NCBI GenBank assembly: GCA_900754475.1
Contig: CAAECY010000158.1
Location: forward strand, 1 to 6,186
Direction of reading: 5' to 3'
Origin: an uncultured Sutterella sp.
Lineage (GTDB): Bacteria; Pseudomonadota; Gammaproteobacteria; Burkholderiales; Burkholderiaceae_F
DNA length: 6,186 nucleotides
In this document: in pieces, positions 6,045 through 6,186 of the stretch
How the letters are laid out: every line of letters begins with the position of its first letter
Numbering within the stretch: the first letter of the stretch is position 1
Program-made: the position numbers and the translations under genes
The notes under the pieces: generated by a model
Seen by the model: only the letters and a program-made list of their open reading frames with translations
The model's database searches: none
What the model was told of the DNA's origin: nothing

Positions 6045-6186
6045 AAAAGCGTCCGGACGTCAATCACCCCTGCCTGAAGGCAGAGGCTTGAAGAAGCCCG
6101 ATTGACCAGCCTCAGTGATCCGAAAGGAGAACTACGTTGCAGTTAGGTTACAAGACCCGCCCCGGGGTGCTTCCTCAGCTCCGGGC
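6043..6186 (+). ncRNA. HEARO-type ωRNA (IscB guide RNA), partial at right edge
   Basis: A structured RNA on the plus strand. From 5' to 3': GTCAATC (6059–6065) pairs with GATTGAC (6100–6106). Inside is an imperfect hairpin CCCCTGCC / GGCAGAGG (6067–6086, UGAA loop). Next is AGT-GA-TCC-GAAA-GGA-GA-ACT (6114–6133), a GNRA-capped hairpin with a tandem G·A internal loop. Last is a bulged hairpin GCCCCGG (6159–6165) / CCGGGC (6181–6186). The loop of that hairpin, GGTGCTTC (6166–6173), can pair with GAAGCCC (6093–6099) as a pseudoknot. The GNRA loop and G·A pairs make sense only as plus-strand RNA. The arrangement fits HEARO RNAs, now known as ωRNAs that direct the RuvC/HNH nuclease IscB, with a guide 5' of the scaffold. 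The guide would be about 6043–6058. The family call rests on structure and remembered motif similarity, without a covariance-model search. The RNA continues past the window. Confidence 0.62.
6059..6186 (+). mobile_element. Left end of a probable IscB (IS200/IS605 superfamily) element
   Basis: The sequence changes from the mltA 3' flank to a structured element at about 6059, starting GTCAATCACCCC with an imperfect palindrome whose stem has one mismatched pair (C6069/A6084). IS200/IS605 superfamily elements end in such imperfect hairpins and have no terminal inverted repeats or target duplications. In IscB elements the ωRNA occupies the left end and the iscB gene follows on the same strand. That gene would begin beyond 6186 and is not visible. 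The exact boundary is inferred; only comparison with an empty site would fix it. Confidence 0.5.

Noticed and set aside
6059..6186. Right end of a minus-strand tnpB element with its ωRNA, with a 17-codon tail ending at a TAG at 6132–6134
   Set aside because: The minus strand does end in a hairpin plus TTGAC, as some IS605 right ends do. However, the GNRA loop, tandem G·A pairs and pseudoknot make sense only on the plus strand, and the 17 visible residues match no TnpB motif. Kept as the main alternative.
6043..6186. CRISPR repeat or tracrRNA
   Set aside because: No repeated unit with spacers; a single copy of a complex fold.

Overview
The window is GC-rich DNA with tightly packed genes, and the proteins look betaproteobacterial. 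The neighbourhood mltA / rpe–gph matches the Burkholderiales arrangement (mltA–apaG–rpe–gph–trpE). A gut Sutterellaceae-type host is a reasonable guess, but it is inference from gene style and context, not from a marker gene.

Left edge (1–~190): an AT-rich control region pointing left. On the minus strand it carries two tandem, near-consensus sigma-70 promoters (TTGACA-16-TATAAT and TTGACA-17-TATGAT). These are followed by a boxB-like hairpin and the first seven bases of a boxA antiterminator (TGCTCTT), cut by the window edge. This is the layout of an rRNA operon leader, so a 16S rRNA gene should lie just beyond position 1. Divergent from it, 252–2030 encodes a cytoplasmic-looking M61 metallopeptidase with a C-terminal PDZ domain.

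Middle (2031–4671): a 69-bp convergent gap holds a strong G-quadruplex-type run. It is followed by a minus-strand operon read from right to left: rpe (ribulose-phosphate 3-epimerase), gph (phosphoglycolate phosphatase), a small secreted LprI/DUF1311-like protein, and ung (uracil-DNA glycosylase). rpe–gph are 9 bp apart. gph/lprI-like and lprI-like/ung each overlap by ATGA, so the last three are probably translationally coupled. The gene set mixes sugar-phosphate metabolism, metabolite repair, an envelope protein and DNA repair.

Right part (4672–6186): a 164-bp divergent promoter region, then mltA (4836–6023, + strand), a lipoprotein lytic transglycosylase. Shortly after its stop codon a structured, plus-strand RNA element begins at about 6059 and runs off the window. 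Its visible parts are a closing stem, an imperfect hairpin, a GAAA-capped hairpin with a tandem G·A internal loop, and a bulged 3' hairpin whose loop can form a pseudoknot with upstream sequence. This looks like the start of a HEARO/ωRNA, the guide RNA of IscB-type RNA-guided nucleases. If so, the guide is the last ~16 bases of host DNA before the element, inside the mltA 3' flank, and an iscB gene should follow beyond 6186. This is the most interesting part of the window.
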